From Robiginitomaculum sp. (GTDB lineage: Bacteria > Pseudomonadota > Alphaproteobacteria > Caulobacterales > Maricaulaceae), in contig JAJFFP010000014.1 in the NCBI GenBank assembly GCA_021776595.1, positions 1-39,772 of the forward strand: DNA of 39,772 nt, read 5' to 3'. Positions 8,662 to 16,782 of this stretch are shown piece after piece. The notes under the pieces were generated by a model that saw only the letters and a list, made by a program, of their open reading frames with translations, did not search any database and was not told the DNA's origin. Both the position numbers and the translations under genes were made by a program. The stretch's first letter is position 1. The number at the start of each line of letters is the position of its first letter.

Positions 8662-9464
8662 GAGTTCTTCTCTCTGACCAGTGATTTGCGAACGCGTTCT
8701 AATATCAGGGCATGTAAGGCGGGGCCAGCACAAATCACCCCCGGTTTGATGGTGTTTTGCAGATCATAACGAAACACCTGCCCCGCCGTATCAGTAACTA
8801 TGGCACCGGCCTCAGTAGCAATCAAATCCGCCGCCGCCAGGTCCCAGTCGCATTTGGAACGCAAGGTCAAGGTGGCATCCCACTGGCCCGCCCCCACCAG
8901 CGCTATGCGATAGGCCATGGAATTGCGCGATCCGGTGTGCATTTTTGGCCAAGGCTCTTTCCAGCCATGGTAAGAAAACAACCCGTCATGGGCCAGCATG
9001 CGGGTGCCATCCAGATGCTGGCATTTACTGACCGTTAAAGACTGGTCATTACAAAACGCGCCCTTGCCCGCTTCGGCGTAAAACAATTCATCCAGCACCG
9101 GATTGTAAACCACCGCTGAAATGGGTCTTCCTTCTTCAACCACGGCAATGCAAATGGTAAAGTGCGGCTTGCCTGCAATGAAGGCGCGGGTTCCATCTAT
9201 CGGGTCCACAACAAAACTGCGTCTGGCCGACAGGCGCGATCCATCATCCCGGCTTTCTTCGGATAACCAACCATAATCAGGCCGGGCGGCACACAAAATA
9301 TTTCGCAACAGGGCATCTGTTTCAAGGTCAGCGCGCGTTACCGGATTGCCGGGGCTTTTTTCGGTGATTTCACCCGGATCGGCAAACCATTTCATGGCGC
9401 AGGCACCGCCATTTCGTGCAGCATCGATCAGCAGATCAAGATCAGCGCTGTTGGTCTGGCTCAT
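8658..9464 (-). CDS. Inositol monophosphatase family protein (CysQ-like)
   Basis: This 268-residue protein has the metal-binding motifs of the inositol monophosphatase superfamily. They are WLSEES around Glu69-Glu70, DPIDGT at residues 87-92 with Asp87 and Asp90 as ligands, and WDLAAADLI near residue 205. The family hydrolyses inositol phosphates, 3'(2'),5'-bisphosphonucleotides such as PAP, or sugar bisphosphates with Mg2+. The overall shape (EESRDD, then RAFIAGKPHFTICIAVV) looks closest to the CysQ group, which clears PAP made during sulfate assimilation. No sulfate gene is nearby, so the substrate stays open. Its ATG overlaps the pmbA stop (ATGA), so the operon is coupled. Confidence 0.87.
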   Translation of the reverse strand: MSQTNSADLDLLIDAARNGGACAMKWFADPGEITEKSPGNPVTRADLETDALLRNILCAARPDYGWLSEESRDDGSRLSARRSFVVDPIDGTRAFIAGKPHFTICIAVVEEGRPISAVVYNPVLDELFYAEAGKGAFCNDQSLTVSKCQHLDGTRMLAHDGLFSYHGWKEPWPKMHTGSRNSMAYRIALVGAGQWDATLTLRSKCDWDLAAADLIATEAGAIVTDTAGQVFRYDLQNTIKPGVICAGPALHALILERVRKSLVREKNS

Positions 9465-10825
9465 TGACCGGCGACACTAAGGCCTTCAACCAAAAGCGAA
9501 GGCGTATTGGTGCTGGAGCGAAATTCCAGATCAGAAGCGGCAATCAGGCGGGCGTAAATATCCAGAAGGTTGCCCGCCACGGTCATTTCATTGACCGGTC
9601 CTGCTCTCTTCCCGTTTTTAATCTCAAACCCGGCAATGCCGACCGACCAGTCACCGGTGCCGCCATTATAGGATGGACCAAACGCATCGGTAACCAAAAG
9701 GCCATTGCTAATATCACGCATCAGTTCTTCGGGAGGCTTTTTGCCGGGGGCAATGTGCACATTGGTGGTGCCCACTCCCGGTGGCCCGCCAAGCCCCATG
9801 GAGGCGTGGCCTGTTGGGGCTTGTTGCAACTGCCGCGCCGATGACAAATTATGCAGCCAGGTCGTCAGATGACCATCCTTGACCAGTTGGCGTTTTTGCC
9901 GTTCCAGTCCCTCCCCATCAACCGCCGACGATCCCAACCCGCGTTGTCGCAACGGGTCTTCAATGATGTCAAAGCCGGAACTGAAAACCGGCTCGCCCAT
10001 TTTGTCTTTCAAAAAGGATATGCCGCGCGCTACGCCGGGGCCGGTAATTGCCCCTAAAAACATGCCGAGCAAAGATCGTGCTGTGCGTGGCTCGAACATA
10101 ACCGCCATGGACGCACTGCCGAGCTTGGTTGCCCCAAGGCGCGCTGCGGTGCGTGTCCCGGCTTCGCAGCCTATATCTTCGATGGATCGCAAATCCTCCG
10201 CCCAGTGGGCATTGCTTTGCGCCCAGTCACGTTCCATGGCACCATTTTTTTCGCCAAGCACCATGACGCTGCGCCCGTGCGAGGTTTTTTGCCGTGCCGC
10301 TTCAAACCCATTGCTGGCAAACACGGCGGCCCCGCTTAAACTCCAGCCTGCATTGGCCCCGCCTGACTTGCTAACCCCTTTTACGCCTAGCGCGGCAGCC
10401 TCTATGGCCAGTGCCGATTGCGTCAGGGTTTCTATATCAGGAATAGAAGGATCAAATAGATCCAGGTCCGGGTTGTTCTGCGTTAACTGGTCCGGGTCTG
10501 CCAGGCCGCACCAGGGATCCTCAGGGGCCGCCCTGGCCATGGCACAGGCGCGTTCGGCCAGTTTTTCAAGCGAAGACGGGGAGAGGTCAGAAGACGAGAT
10601 GCCAGCTTGTCTTTTGCCAATCAGCACCCGTAAGCCCAGGTCCTGACTTTCGGCGCTTTCCACCTCTTCGCGCACACCATCGCGCACAGATATATCCAGC
10701 GCGCGAGATTGCACAATTACCGCTTCGGCGGCTTGGGCACCCTGTTTTAAGGCATGACCGACAATATCTTTGGCAAGTGCGGAAAACCGCGCCGGGTTCT
10801 GGCTTTGATCATTAGAATTTGTCAT
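9461..10825 (-). CDS. pmbA: TldE/PmbA family protein, subunit of the TldD/TldE protease
   Basis: This 454-residue protein has the usual PmbA length. Its N-terminal half contains the family segment VRDGVREEVESAESQDLGLRV, and the C-terminal half has GLGGPPGVGTTNVHI and the conserved GLLVTDAFGPSYNGGTGDWS region. PmbA pairs with the metalloprotease TldD to degrade unfolded peptides, mature microcin B17 and degrade CcdA antitoxin in E. coli. It lacks the HExxxH zinc motif, as expected for the TldE partner. tldD is not in this window. It is the first gene of an operon running through the phosphatase, DUF4170 and the ABC exporter. No strong ribosome-binding site precedes the ATG. Confidence 0.92.
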   Translation of the reverse strand: MTNSNDQSQNPARFSALAKDIVGHALKQGAQAAEAVIVQSRALDISVRDGVREEVESAESQDLGLRVLIGKRQAGISSSDLSPSSLEKLAERACAMARAAPEDPWCGLADPDQLTQNNPDLDLFDPSIPDIETLTQSALAIEAAALGVKGVSKSGGANAGWSLSGAAVFASNGFEAARQKTSHGRSVMVLGEKNGAMERDWAQSNAHWAEDLRSIEDIGCEAGTRTAARLGATKLGSASMAVMFEPRTARSLLGMFLGAITGPGVARGISFLKDKMGEPVFSSGFDIIEDPLRQRGLGSSAVDGEGLERQKRQLVKDGHLTTWLHNLSSARQLQQAPTGHASMGLGGPPGVGTTNVHIAPGKKPPEELMRDISNGLLVTDAFGPSYNGGTGDWSVGIAGFEIKNGKRAGPVNEMTVAGNLLDIYARLIAASDLEFRSSTNTPSLLVEGLSVAGQ

Positions 10826-10866
10826 GGCGAAGATGTAACCCCGCGCCCGTAATCCCGCAATCCGCT

Positions 10867-11274
10867 TTAACCGATAAAGATAAAATACAGCAGCGCCAGC
10901 GCTTCGGCGAGCAGGATAAGGCCGGTAAATAAAGTGCCATAAAACCGCCCAAGAGGCCGCTTGCCTTCTTCTGCCTGAAAGCCGAACCCGTGGGCATAAC
11001 GCGCCAGGGTAAAGATAACGCCAAAAATATGGATGATGAAAACCGGGGCGCCCAGCAGGCCAAGGGTAAACAGGCCCAGAAGTGGCAAGGGTGCATATTC
11101 GGCAAAATTGGCATGAATACGCATGGAACGCATCATTTCGTCATTGTCATCATGCCCAAGGCCAATGCCTGTGCTTAGTCGGGTTTTGATCGTTTTATAG
11201 CCCAATATAAAAAGCAAAATGAGATTAAGCGCCAGATACAGTGCGGCGGCTTCATTGGCCGTCAGATCAAACAT
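10867..11274 (-). CDS. MAPEG family membrane protein
   Basis: This 135-residue integral membrane protein has four predicted helices and the MAPEG signature segment MRIHANFAEYAPLPLL, with its Asn and Glu, between helices 1 and 2. MAPEG proteins include glutathione-dependent transferases and peroxidases of lipids and electrophiles. Bacterial members of this size are mostly uncharacterised. A GGGGAG ribosome-binding site lies 7 bases before the ATG. It lies 41 bases upstream of pmbA on the same strand and might be cotranscribed. Confidence 0.87.
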   Translation of the reverse strand: MFDLTANEAAALYLALNLILLFILGYKTIKTRLSTGIGLGHDDNDEMMRSMRIHANFAEYAPLPLLGLFTLGLLGAPVFIIHIFGVIFTLARYAHGFGFQAEEGKRPLGRFYGTLFTGLILLAEALALLYFIFIG

Positions 11275-11436
11275 AATATTCTCCCCAACCGGTTCATCCG
11301 GTGTTTCCCAAGCATTGTCTCACGCTGTGATCTTCGTCAAGGCGCACCCGGTCAAACAAAAGTGAATAGTGACGGCCGCGCTTGACCTTTTGCACTGGGT
11401 CTGAAATGACACCCGCCTTCAAGCGGAGCAAAAATC

Positions 11437-12534
11437 ATGGGTTTCAAATGCGGTATTGTCGGTCTGCCTAATGTGGGTAAATCCACACTCTTTAATGCGC
11501 TAACGCAAACGGCAGCGGCGCAGGCAGCGAACTATCCCTTTTGCACCATCGAGCCCAATGTCGGCGAGGTTGCTGTGCCGGAGCCGCGTCTGGCCAAACT
11601 GGCGGCTATCGCTGGATCCAAAGAACTGATTCCGGCAAAGATGAATTTTGTTGACATTGCCGGTCTGGTCAAAGGCGCTTCAAAAGGGGAAGGCCTTGGC
11701 AATCAGTTTCTGGCCACCATTCGTGAAGTGGATGCGGTGCTTTATGTGCTGCGCTCATTTGATGATGATGACATCACCCATGTTAATGGCCAGATTGACC
11801 CCTTGAGTGATATGGAAACGGTGGAAACCGAATTGATGCTGGCGGATATGGAAAGCCTGGAAAAGCGCATTGCCAGCGCCGAGAAAAAAGCCCGCTCCGG
11901 CGATAAGGAGGCCAAGGCCGCCATCGTCTTAATGGACCTGGCTTTGGCCGAATTGCGCGAAGGTCGCCCGGCTCGTGCCGCCAAGGTGCCCGATGATGAT
12001 AAAAAGGCCTGGAAAGGCTTGCAATTGCTTACCTCAAAGCCGGTTATGTTTGTTTGTAATGTGGATGAGGCCAGCGCCGGGACCGGCAATGCCTATTCAT
12101 ACACCGTAGAAGAGTTTGCCAAAAAGGAAGGCGCGCCGGTGGTGGTAATCTCGGCGCAAATCGAGGCCGAACTGGCACTATTGGCGGCTGATGAGCGGGC
12201 GGAATATCTGGCAGAGTTGAGTTTGGAGGAACCCGGTCTGGATCGCCTGATCCATGCGGGCTATGCGCTTCTTGACTTGCAGACCTATTTTACCGTTGGT
12301 CCAAAAGAGGCCCATGCCTGGACCATAAAAAAAGGCACCAGTGCGCCCAAAGCCGCCGGTGTTATCCACGGGGATTTTGAAAAAGGTTTTATTCGCGCCG
12401 AAACCATCTCGTATGAAGACTTTATCGCCTGCAACGGTGAAGCTGGTGCCAGGGAGACAGGCAAAATGCGCGCCGAGGGCAAGGACTATATCGTGCAGGA
12501 CGGCGATGTGCTGCATTTTCGCTTTAATGTTTAG
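11437..12534 (+). CDS. ychF: YchF/OLA1-type ATPase
   Basis: This 365-residue protein is the universally conserved ribosome-associated P-loop protein YchF. G1 is GLPNVGKST starting at residue 9, and the G3 region is DIAGLVKGASKGEGLGNQFL. The G4 position reads NVDE instead of the GTPase motif NKxD, the known reason that YchF prefers ATP over GTP. A central coiled-coil arm and the C-terminal TGS domain (TYFTVGPKEAHAWTIKKGT) follow. YchF binds 70S ribosomes and responds to oxidative stress. The gene is monocistronic, and its stop overlaps by 4 bases that of the convergent SEC-C gene. Confidence 0.97.
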   Translation: MGFKCGIVGLPNVGKSTLFNALTQTAAAQAANYPFCTIEPNVGEVAVPEPRLAKLAAIAGSKELIPAKMNFVDIAGLVKGASKGEGLGNQFLATIREVDAVLYVLRSFDDDDITHVNGQIDPLSDMETVETELMLADMESLEKRIASAEKKARSGDKEAKAAIVLMDLALAELREGRPARAAKVPDDDKKAWKGLQLLTSKPVMFVCNVDEASAGTGNAYSYTVEEFAKKEGAPVVVISAQIEAELALLAADERAEYLAELSLEEPGLDRLIHAGYALLDLQTYFTVGPKEAHAWTIKKGTSAPKAAGVIHGDFEKGFIRAETISYEDFIACNGEAGARETGKMRAEGKDYIVQDGDVLHFRFNV

Positions 12535-14006
12535 GGGCGGCAACATTTTTTGTATTTTTTGCCTGATCCACAATGACAAGGCTCATTTCTACCGATTTTA
12601 CGATTCTGTTGAGTAGAGTTAGGTGTTTCTGGAAACTCAGAAATATGTTTTTCTCGCCAGCTCTGTTTATTTGATTCAAAAAAACCCCAGTCCTTGTTCA
12701 TTTCCTCATAATATGAATGTTGTTCCTCCGGCCATTCTTTACATTCCAGCAAGAGGAGGCCCTCGCCTAAATTCTCGTTATATTTTGGCGCAGCAATGGC
12801 GATGCCTATAATTTTTTTTAGATTAGAGAATTTATTTTTAACGGCACCACAAGCTATTTCCAAAATTTTTTGTCGCCTAGGTTGATATTCACTTTCAAAA
12901 TCGCCGGGGTTGGTAACATGCAGTTGCAAAAATACATAGGCTGTATCCTTGTAAAACGATGGCACGAACGATAAATTTCTTACCAATTCATAACTACCTG
13001 GATCGGGAAAACTCTCTATTGCCTTAAACATTGCTTCACATAGTGCGCGCCTGATAAACCTTGGCTCTTTAGCCATCTCTTGTATGGCGCTTTTACCTTT
13101 GCGAACGTTTCGCGTACCATCGGTGCCATCAAGTGCGTTTTGGGAAGTTCGTTGGATTATTTCATCCCATAAATACGATACCATATTTGCTTCATTTCGA
13201 TGGGTATATAGTGGTTTCTGGATAAATGATTCCCATTCACCTTCACCTATCACCAGGCCATTTGTATTATTGTCATTAGTGCCAATGAAGTGCGCTTTTT
13301 TCTTTTCATCAAAATTTAAAATATAATGAGCAATTAAATCCTCTTCGCCGCAATATGTTAGTATATCGTATTTGTCGATTGCTGCTTCTTTAGCGTCAAA
13401 ATAATTGCTCAAGTCCCAAGCTGTATCAAATTCATTAAATAGAATTTCAAGGTTGTGGCTATCCAGCATATGAACTTTATCGGTTGCGCTTAAATCAATA
13501 AAAAATGGCCAGTCAGATGGGCTTTTTGCATCGCTGTAAGCAAGAGCAAGGCTTCCATATACATTTTCATTAGAATATGCAGCGCAAGCCTCTTTAGCGC
13601 CATGCGCAACTATAATTTTATGTATTTTTGGTTTTTGGGGCAAAGCTATTGGTAAGGGCACTTCAGCCTTACTATCCAGAAAGATTGGTCGCCCTGTTTT
13701 TATGTATTTTTCTGCCCGTTTTGCTGCAGCAATCTGGTTTGAAACAACGCTTCTCTTCCAGCGATCCCAAGCGATTTTAAAACTCTTTGCAGGCTTATCA
13801 AACCGTCGGCTTTCACGATCAAAAAACAGAAATACATGGTTATCAAAAATAGCAATCAGGTCGCATAATTCATCATGATCGTCTTTATGGGGATTCGGAT
13901 AGGTCCAGAATTTGAGGAAAGTTTTTTCACACAATGCAGCCAACAAAGATTCTGTTGGCGTTAATCCCTTAGACTTTGTAATTGGAGGAGTGATGTCTGC
14001 CATCAT
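12531..14006 (-). CDS. Uncharacterised SEC-C motif protein with nuclease-like N-terminus
   Basis: This 491-residue protein ends in a SEC-C zinc motif: Cys477-His-Cys479, then Cys488-Cys489, in the typical context NEPCHCGSGKKYKKCC. This motif in SecA binds zinc and contacts SecB and ribosomes. The N-terminal ~115 residues resemble a family I recall from other bacteria with a PD-(D/E)xK-like pattern (HDELCDLIAIFDNHVFLFFD, Glu46, Asp49, Asp63). Here the usual lysine after the last acidic residue is Arg64, so catalysis is uncertain. The middle ~350 residues are unrecognised. The start codon overlaps the toxin stop (ATGA), with AGGAAAG just upstream, so it is cotranscribed with the toxin-antitoxin pair. 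The gene is clearly AT-richer than ychF next to it, suggesting acquisition. No function should be assumed. Confidence 0.85.
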   Translation of the reverse strand: MMADITPPITKSKGLTPTESLLAALCEKTFLKFWTYPNPHKDDHDELCDLIAIFDNHVFLFFDRESRRFDKPAKSFKIAWDRWKRSVVSNQIAAAKRAEKYIKTGRPIFLDSKAEVPLPIALPQKPKIHKIIVAHGAKEACAAYSNENVYGSLALAYSDAKSPSDWPFFIDLSATDKVHMLDSHNLEILFNEFDTAWDLSNYFDAKEAAIDKYDILTYCGEEDLIAHYILNFDEKKKAHFIGTNDNNTNGLVIGEGEWESFIQKPLYTHRNEANMVSYLWDEIIQRTSQNALDGTDGTRNVRKGKSAIQEMAKEPRFIRRALCEAMFKAIESFPDPGSYELVRNLSFVPSFYKDTAYVFLQLHVTNPGDFESEYQPRRQKILEIACGAVKNKFSNLKKIIGIAIAAPKYNENLGEGLLLLECKEWPEEQHSYYEEMNKDWGFFESNKQSWREKHISEFPETPNSTQQNRKIGRNEPCHCGSGKKYKKCCRP

Positions 14007-14278
14007 CTTTCCTGTCCTCTAAAATAAAACCGCAAAACCTCCAACCATTCTTTATGCACCACATAAACGGCAATGTAACGGAATTTGAGTGAGATGATTT
14101 CTCTTGTGCCATGCACATCCCCGGCATGCCCAGCCTCCGGGAATTCGCGGATCAAGGACAGGGTTTTTCTAATATCATTTTTTAGAGGTAAAACTATGTG
14201 CGGTGCATGATCTGATAAATAGGCGGTTTGTGCGTTGATATTTTCTATCGCTCGTGCCCGAAATCGTATGGGCTTCAC
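14003..14278 (-). CDS. ParE/RelE-family toxin
   Basis: This 91-residue protein has the size and fold pattern of ParE/RelE-superfamily toxins. It opens with a strand and long helices (RFRARAIENINAQTAYLSDHAP), then an arginine-rich middle with a GTREIISLKFRYIAVY strand pair, and ends in EVLRFYFRGQER, resembling the ParE C-terminal strand. ParE toxins act on DNA gyrase while RelE toxins cleave mRNA on ribosomes; the sequence here fits ParE better but the target is not proven. Translation begins at GTG 14278 inside the antitoxin stop (GTGA), so the pair is coupled. Its own stop overlaps the SEC-C start. Confidence 0.85.
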   Translation of the reverse strand: MKPIRFRARAIENINAQTAYLSDHAPHIVLPLKNDIRKTLSLIREFPEAGHAGDVHGTREIISLKFRYIAVYVVHKEWLEVLRFYFRGQER

Positions 14279-14496
14279 GAAAAGCTCTCACCCAGGGCGG
14301 CGAGGACTTCTGCTTCGCTGGCAAAGACCGGGTTTTCCCGTGTAACCGCAGCCTGCACATCGGCAATTTCATTGGCATTTAGCTTGATGGTTTTGTTGCG
14401 GTCGCGCATTAGACAGACCAGATCGTTGGCCAGACTATCTTGCTGCTCTTTGGGTAATGCTTTGGCGAATTCAATAATTTTTTCTAACTTGCTCAT
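14275..14496 (-). CDS. Antitoxin of the ParE-type module
   Basis: This 73-residue protein precedes the ParE-like toxin and overlaps it by 4 bases, the usual antitoxin-first order. It starts with a helical segment (KIIEFAKALPKEQQDSLANDL) and ends with an acidic, toxin-wrapping tail (ENPVFASEAEVLAALGESF). The tail resembles antitoxins I recall from many alphaproteobacterial ParE pairs ('FATEEEV'). I see no standard ribbon-helix-helix N-terminus. It probably neutralises the toxin and may help to repress the promoter, where a small inverted repeat is visible. Confidence 0.82.
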   Translation of the reverse strand: MSKLEKIIEFAKALPKEQQDSLANDLVCLMRDRNKTIKLNANEIADVQAAVTRENPVFASEAEVLAALGESFS

Positions 14497-14503
14497 GACG
14501 CAA

Positions 14504-14524
14504 AATATAACACATATGAGTGTG
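14504..14524 (-). promoter_or_regulatory. Candidate promoter and operator of the toxin-antitoxin operon
   Basis: On the minus strand a -10 like hexamer TATATT (14504-14509) lies 7 bases before the antitoxin ATG. An imperfect palindrome, CACACTCATATGTG (14511-14524), sits directly upstream of it, where a bound repressor would block the polymerase. The -35 match is weak. Autorepression is usual for such modules, but this site is inferred from position only. Confidence 0.4.
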
Positions 14525-14577
14525 ATAATCCATGTCGGCGTTTTGTTAGTTTATTTTATTAGAGATGATGGCCAGTT

Positions 14578-15150
14578 ATGAACCTCATCTCCAAAATCCA
14601 TAGCGGTAATACTGTGCGTCTTGCACCTCTGACCGAGGCCCACCGCGAGGGGATGCGCTTGGCGGCCAATGATCCGGGTATATGGAAATGGATGAGCCTG
14701 CGCGGTGATGGGGATCATTTTGATTTCTGGTTTGATTTTGTGCTGGATGATCAGGCAAAAGGCAATGCCATCAGCCACGCTGTCATGGTTGATAACAACA
14801 TTATCGGCCATAGCGCCTATCTTGTGATTACGCCGCCTTTCAACCGCGTTGAAATAGGCTGGACCTGGTATGCGCGCGCCCATCGTGGCACCAAGGTCAA
14901 TCCCGAATGCAAATTCTTGCTTCTGGACCACGCCTTTGATTGTGGTGCAGAGCGGGTGGAGCTGAAAACCCATCACAAGAATATCCAAAGCCAGAATGCC
15001 ATGAGCAAAATGGGCGCGATGCGTGAAGGAGTTTTGCGCCACCATGCCAAATGCTGGGATGGCAGCTATCGCGATACGGTGTTCTTTTCCGTCTTGCGCG
15101 ATGAATGGCCTACCGTAAAAGCTGGCCTTGAGGCACGGTTAAACGCTTAA
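14578..15150 (+). CDS. GNAT-family N-acetyltransferase (RimJ/RimL type)
   Basis: This 190-residue protein has the layout of the RimJ/RimL-like acetyltransferases. There is a beta strand NTVRLAPLTEAHREGM, a central region AIVMVDNNIIGHSAYLVI-like around residues 70-85, then VEIGWTWYARAHRGTKVNPE. It ends in GAERVELKTHHKNIQSQNAMSKMG, the acetyl-CoA-binding and side-chain region seen in this family. It should transfer an acetyl group from acetyl-CoA to an amine, either a protein N-terminus or a small molecule; the substrate cannot be told. It starts 81 bases after the divergent antitoxin start and converges on the desaturase gene, whose stop is 2 bases away. Confidence 0.85.
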   Translation: MNLISKIHSGNTVRLAPLTEAHREGMRLAANDPGIWKWMSLRGDGDHFDFWFDFVLDDQAKGNAISHAVMVDNNIIGHSAYLVITPPFNRVEIGWTWYARAHRGTKVNPECKFLLLDHAFDCGAERVELKTHHKNIQSQNAMSKMGAMREGVLRHHAKCWDGSYRDTVFFSVLRDEWPTVKAGLEARLNA

Positions 15151-15152
15151 AA

Positions 15153-16247
15153 TTACTCCGCCGGGTGGGCGTGTTTGGCCCGATCCGCTTCGGCGGCATC
15201 CTGCCAGAGACGGGTTAGGGCGTGGCTTAAATTCTTGCGGGTGGCGCGTAAATATATCGTGTTGTCTGACAAGCCCTCGCGCAGTCGCACATAAGCATGG
15301 GGAAGGTTGTGATAGGGCATGCGCGGGAAAAGGTGATGGGTGGCATGAAAACGCAGACCCACCGGCGCCCAGAGCGTGGTGATAATCGGATGACCAGGCA
15401 CATCCACACTGTCCAGAAATTGCTCGGCCACGCTTAATTGTTCTTCGCCCGGATTGCGATAGGCATGGGCCGCCAGCGTGCGCAGAGAATTAAAAAGGAA
15501 AATAAGCACCGCTACCGCATACCAGATGATCAGCGCCTTGATGGGCAGCACCTTGAACCAAACGAGGCCAATTGCCGCCCAGCCATAGGCAAAAGCCATA
15601 AATTCCTGAAACAGCCAAAGACCTTTGGGGTCGTCTTTTTTAGAGGCCCGTTCATAGGTCAGATCAATGGTCAGCGAGGAGGCGCTGCGCCATACCAGCT
15701 TGCGAACGGGCGGTAATAACCATCCAAGTGGGGCCAGCAGCAAAAACCTGACCACAAAAAACGCCGGCAGAATAAAGATTAAAAACATATAGCCGATAAT
15801 GCCCAGCGGGTTGCCAGCCCCAAAGGGCAGGTATTCGCCATCCTCTGAGGTGCCGTAAACATCATGCACATGATGGTGCCGGTGCACCCCATGATAGGTG
15901 AAGCTGGGGATCAGCATGGGAAATCCGCAAAGCATATTCCAGACAAAGCGAAAGGTCTTGAAGGTGCCGGATTTAAGATGCGTCAATTCGTGGGTAAAAA
16001 GCACGGCACGATAGAGCAACAGTGCTGAGGACAACAGAGAAACCATACCCAATACGGAAAACGTCGGGGTTATAACCGCAACGGCAAAGGCGGCCCAGCC
16101 AATGGTGACCGAGAGGAGAAAATCCGGCCAGTAAATTTTCGGATCGGGCTTCATCAGGTCAGCGACCAGCTTGTTGGCCTCCGCCATTGGAAATTCGCCA
16201 TTATCCCGTTCGATCGTCATATCTGAGTTTTCCGTAACTGATGCCAC
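15153..16247 (-). CDS. Membrane fatty-acid desaturase
   Basis: This 364-residue di-iron membrane enzyme should insert a double bond into a fatty acyl chain, or hydroxylate it. The three histidine boxes are visible: HELTH at residues 86-90, HGVHRHHH at 119-126, and HATHH at 301-305. Membrane segments lie between them, at about 40-80, 100-118 and 145-250. The short box 1 and the HATHH third box suggest the bacterial desaturase/hydroxylase group rather than the cytochrome-b5 fusion type. It is transcribed divergently from a GntR-type repressor with a shared 165-base control region, so the repressor might also affect it. An in-frame ATG at residue 10 is an alternative start. Confidence 0.88.
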   Translation of the reverse strand: MASVTENSDMTIERDNGEFPMAEANKLVADLMKPDPKIYWPDFLLSVTIGWAAFAVAVITPTFSVLGMVSLLSSALLLYRAVLFTHELTHLKSGTFKTFRFVWNMLCGFPMLIPSFTYHGVHRHHHVHDVYGTSEDGEYLPFGAGNPLGIIGYMFLIFILPAFFVVRFLLLAPLGWLLPPVRKLVWRSASSLTIDLTYERASKKDDPKGLWLFQEFMAFAYGWAAIGLVWFKVLPIKALIIWYAVAVLIFLFNSLRTLAAHAYRNPGEEQLSVAEQFLDSVDVPGHPIITTLWAPVGLRFHATHHLFPRMPYHNLPHAYVRLREGLSDNTIYLRATRKNLSHALTRLWQDAAEADRAKHAHPAE

Positions 16248-16317
16248 CGTTTCACATAAGGAATTAAAGTGTTGCGGGCAAGGCCGTGCCCATCATCGCG
16301 CGACTTTGCCGCAGGGC

Positions 16318-16356
16318 TTGACAGAGAAAGGGTGGTGTATTACATAACCAATACAC
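16318..16356 (+). promoter_or_regulatory. Promoter with YtrA-type operator for the GntR-ABC operon
   Basis: A perfect -35 hexamer TTGACA (16318-16323) is followed by a 17-base spacer and a weak -10, TACATA (16341-16346). The -10 lies inside a perfect inverted repeat GTGTATT (16335-16341), 8-base spacer, AATACAC (16350-16356). The layout is what one expects of a repressor operator autoregulated by the GntR protein, whose start is 57 bases downstream. YtrA-family operators have similar spaced GT-rich half sites. Confidence 0.65.
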
Positions 16357-16412
16357 TAATTCAGCAAGGCGCAATGATCTCACGGGTCATCGCCGTTTCG
16401 AGGAGAATGCAC

Positions 16413-16781
16413 ATGACGCCGGATTGGACGGATGATCAGCCGATCTACCGGCAACTGAAGGATAAGGTGGTTGTCGGCATTTTAGACGGCGTTTTACCGG
16501 AAGGTGAGGCGCTGCCCTCTGTTCGAAGCGTTGCTGCGGATTTGCAGATTAATCCGCTGACCGCCTCAAAAGCCTATCAGGAGCTGTTAATGGAAGGTTT
16601 CGTAGAGAAACGCCGCGGACTTGGCATGTTTGTTGTCGAAGGTGCGCGCAAAAAGGTTTTGGAGGCTGAACGTAATCGCTTCCTGAAAGAGGAATGGCCG
16701 CGGGTTTTGAACACCATAAAGCGGCTGGGCTTTGATGCGCAGGAGCTATTTACCAGCGCGCAAAGCAAGAAAGGAGCCTGA
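16413..16781 (+). CDS. GntR-family regulator, YtrA subfamily
   Basis: This 122-residue DNA-binding protein has the GntR winged helix at the N-terminus (QPIYRQLKDKVVVGILDGVLPEG, then LPSVRSVAADLQINPLTASKAYQEL) followed only by a short helical tail. That is the YtrA subfamily form, which dimerises without a large ligand-binding domain. I chose ATG 16413 because AGGAGA lies 6 bases before it and it gives the normal family N-terminus; ATG 16407 is a near alternative. YtrA proteins usually repress an adjacent ABC transporter operon, often induced by envelope stress or antibiotics. The two downstream genes fit that. Its stop is 1 base before the ATPase start. Confidence 0.92.
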   Translation: MTPDWTDDQPIYRQLKDKVVVGILDGVLPEGEALPSVRSVAADLQINPLTASKAYQELLMEGFVEKRRGLGMFVVEGARKKVLEAERNRFLKEEWPRVLNTIKRLGFDAQELFTSAQSKKGA

Positions 16782-16782
16782 G

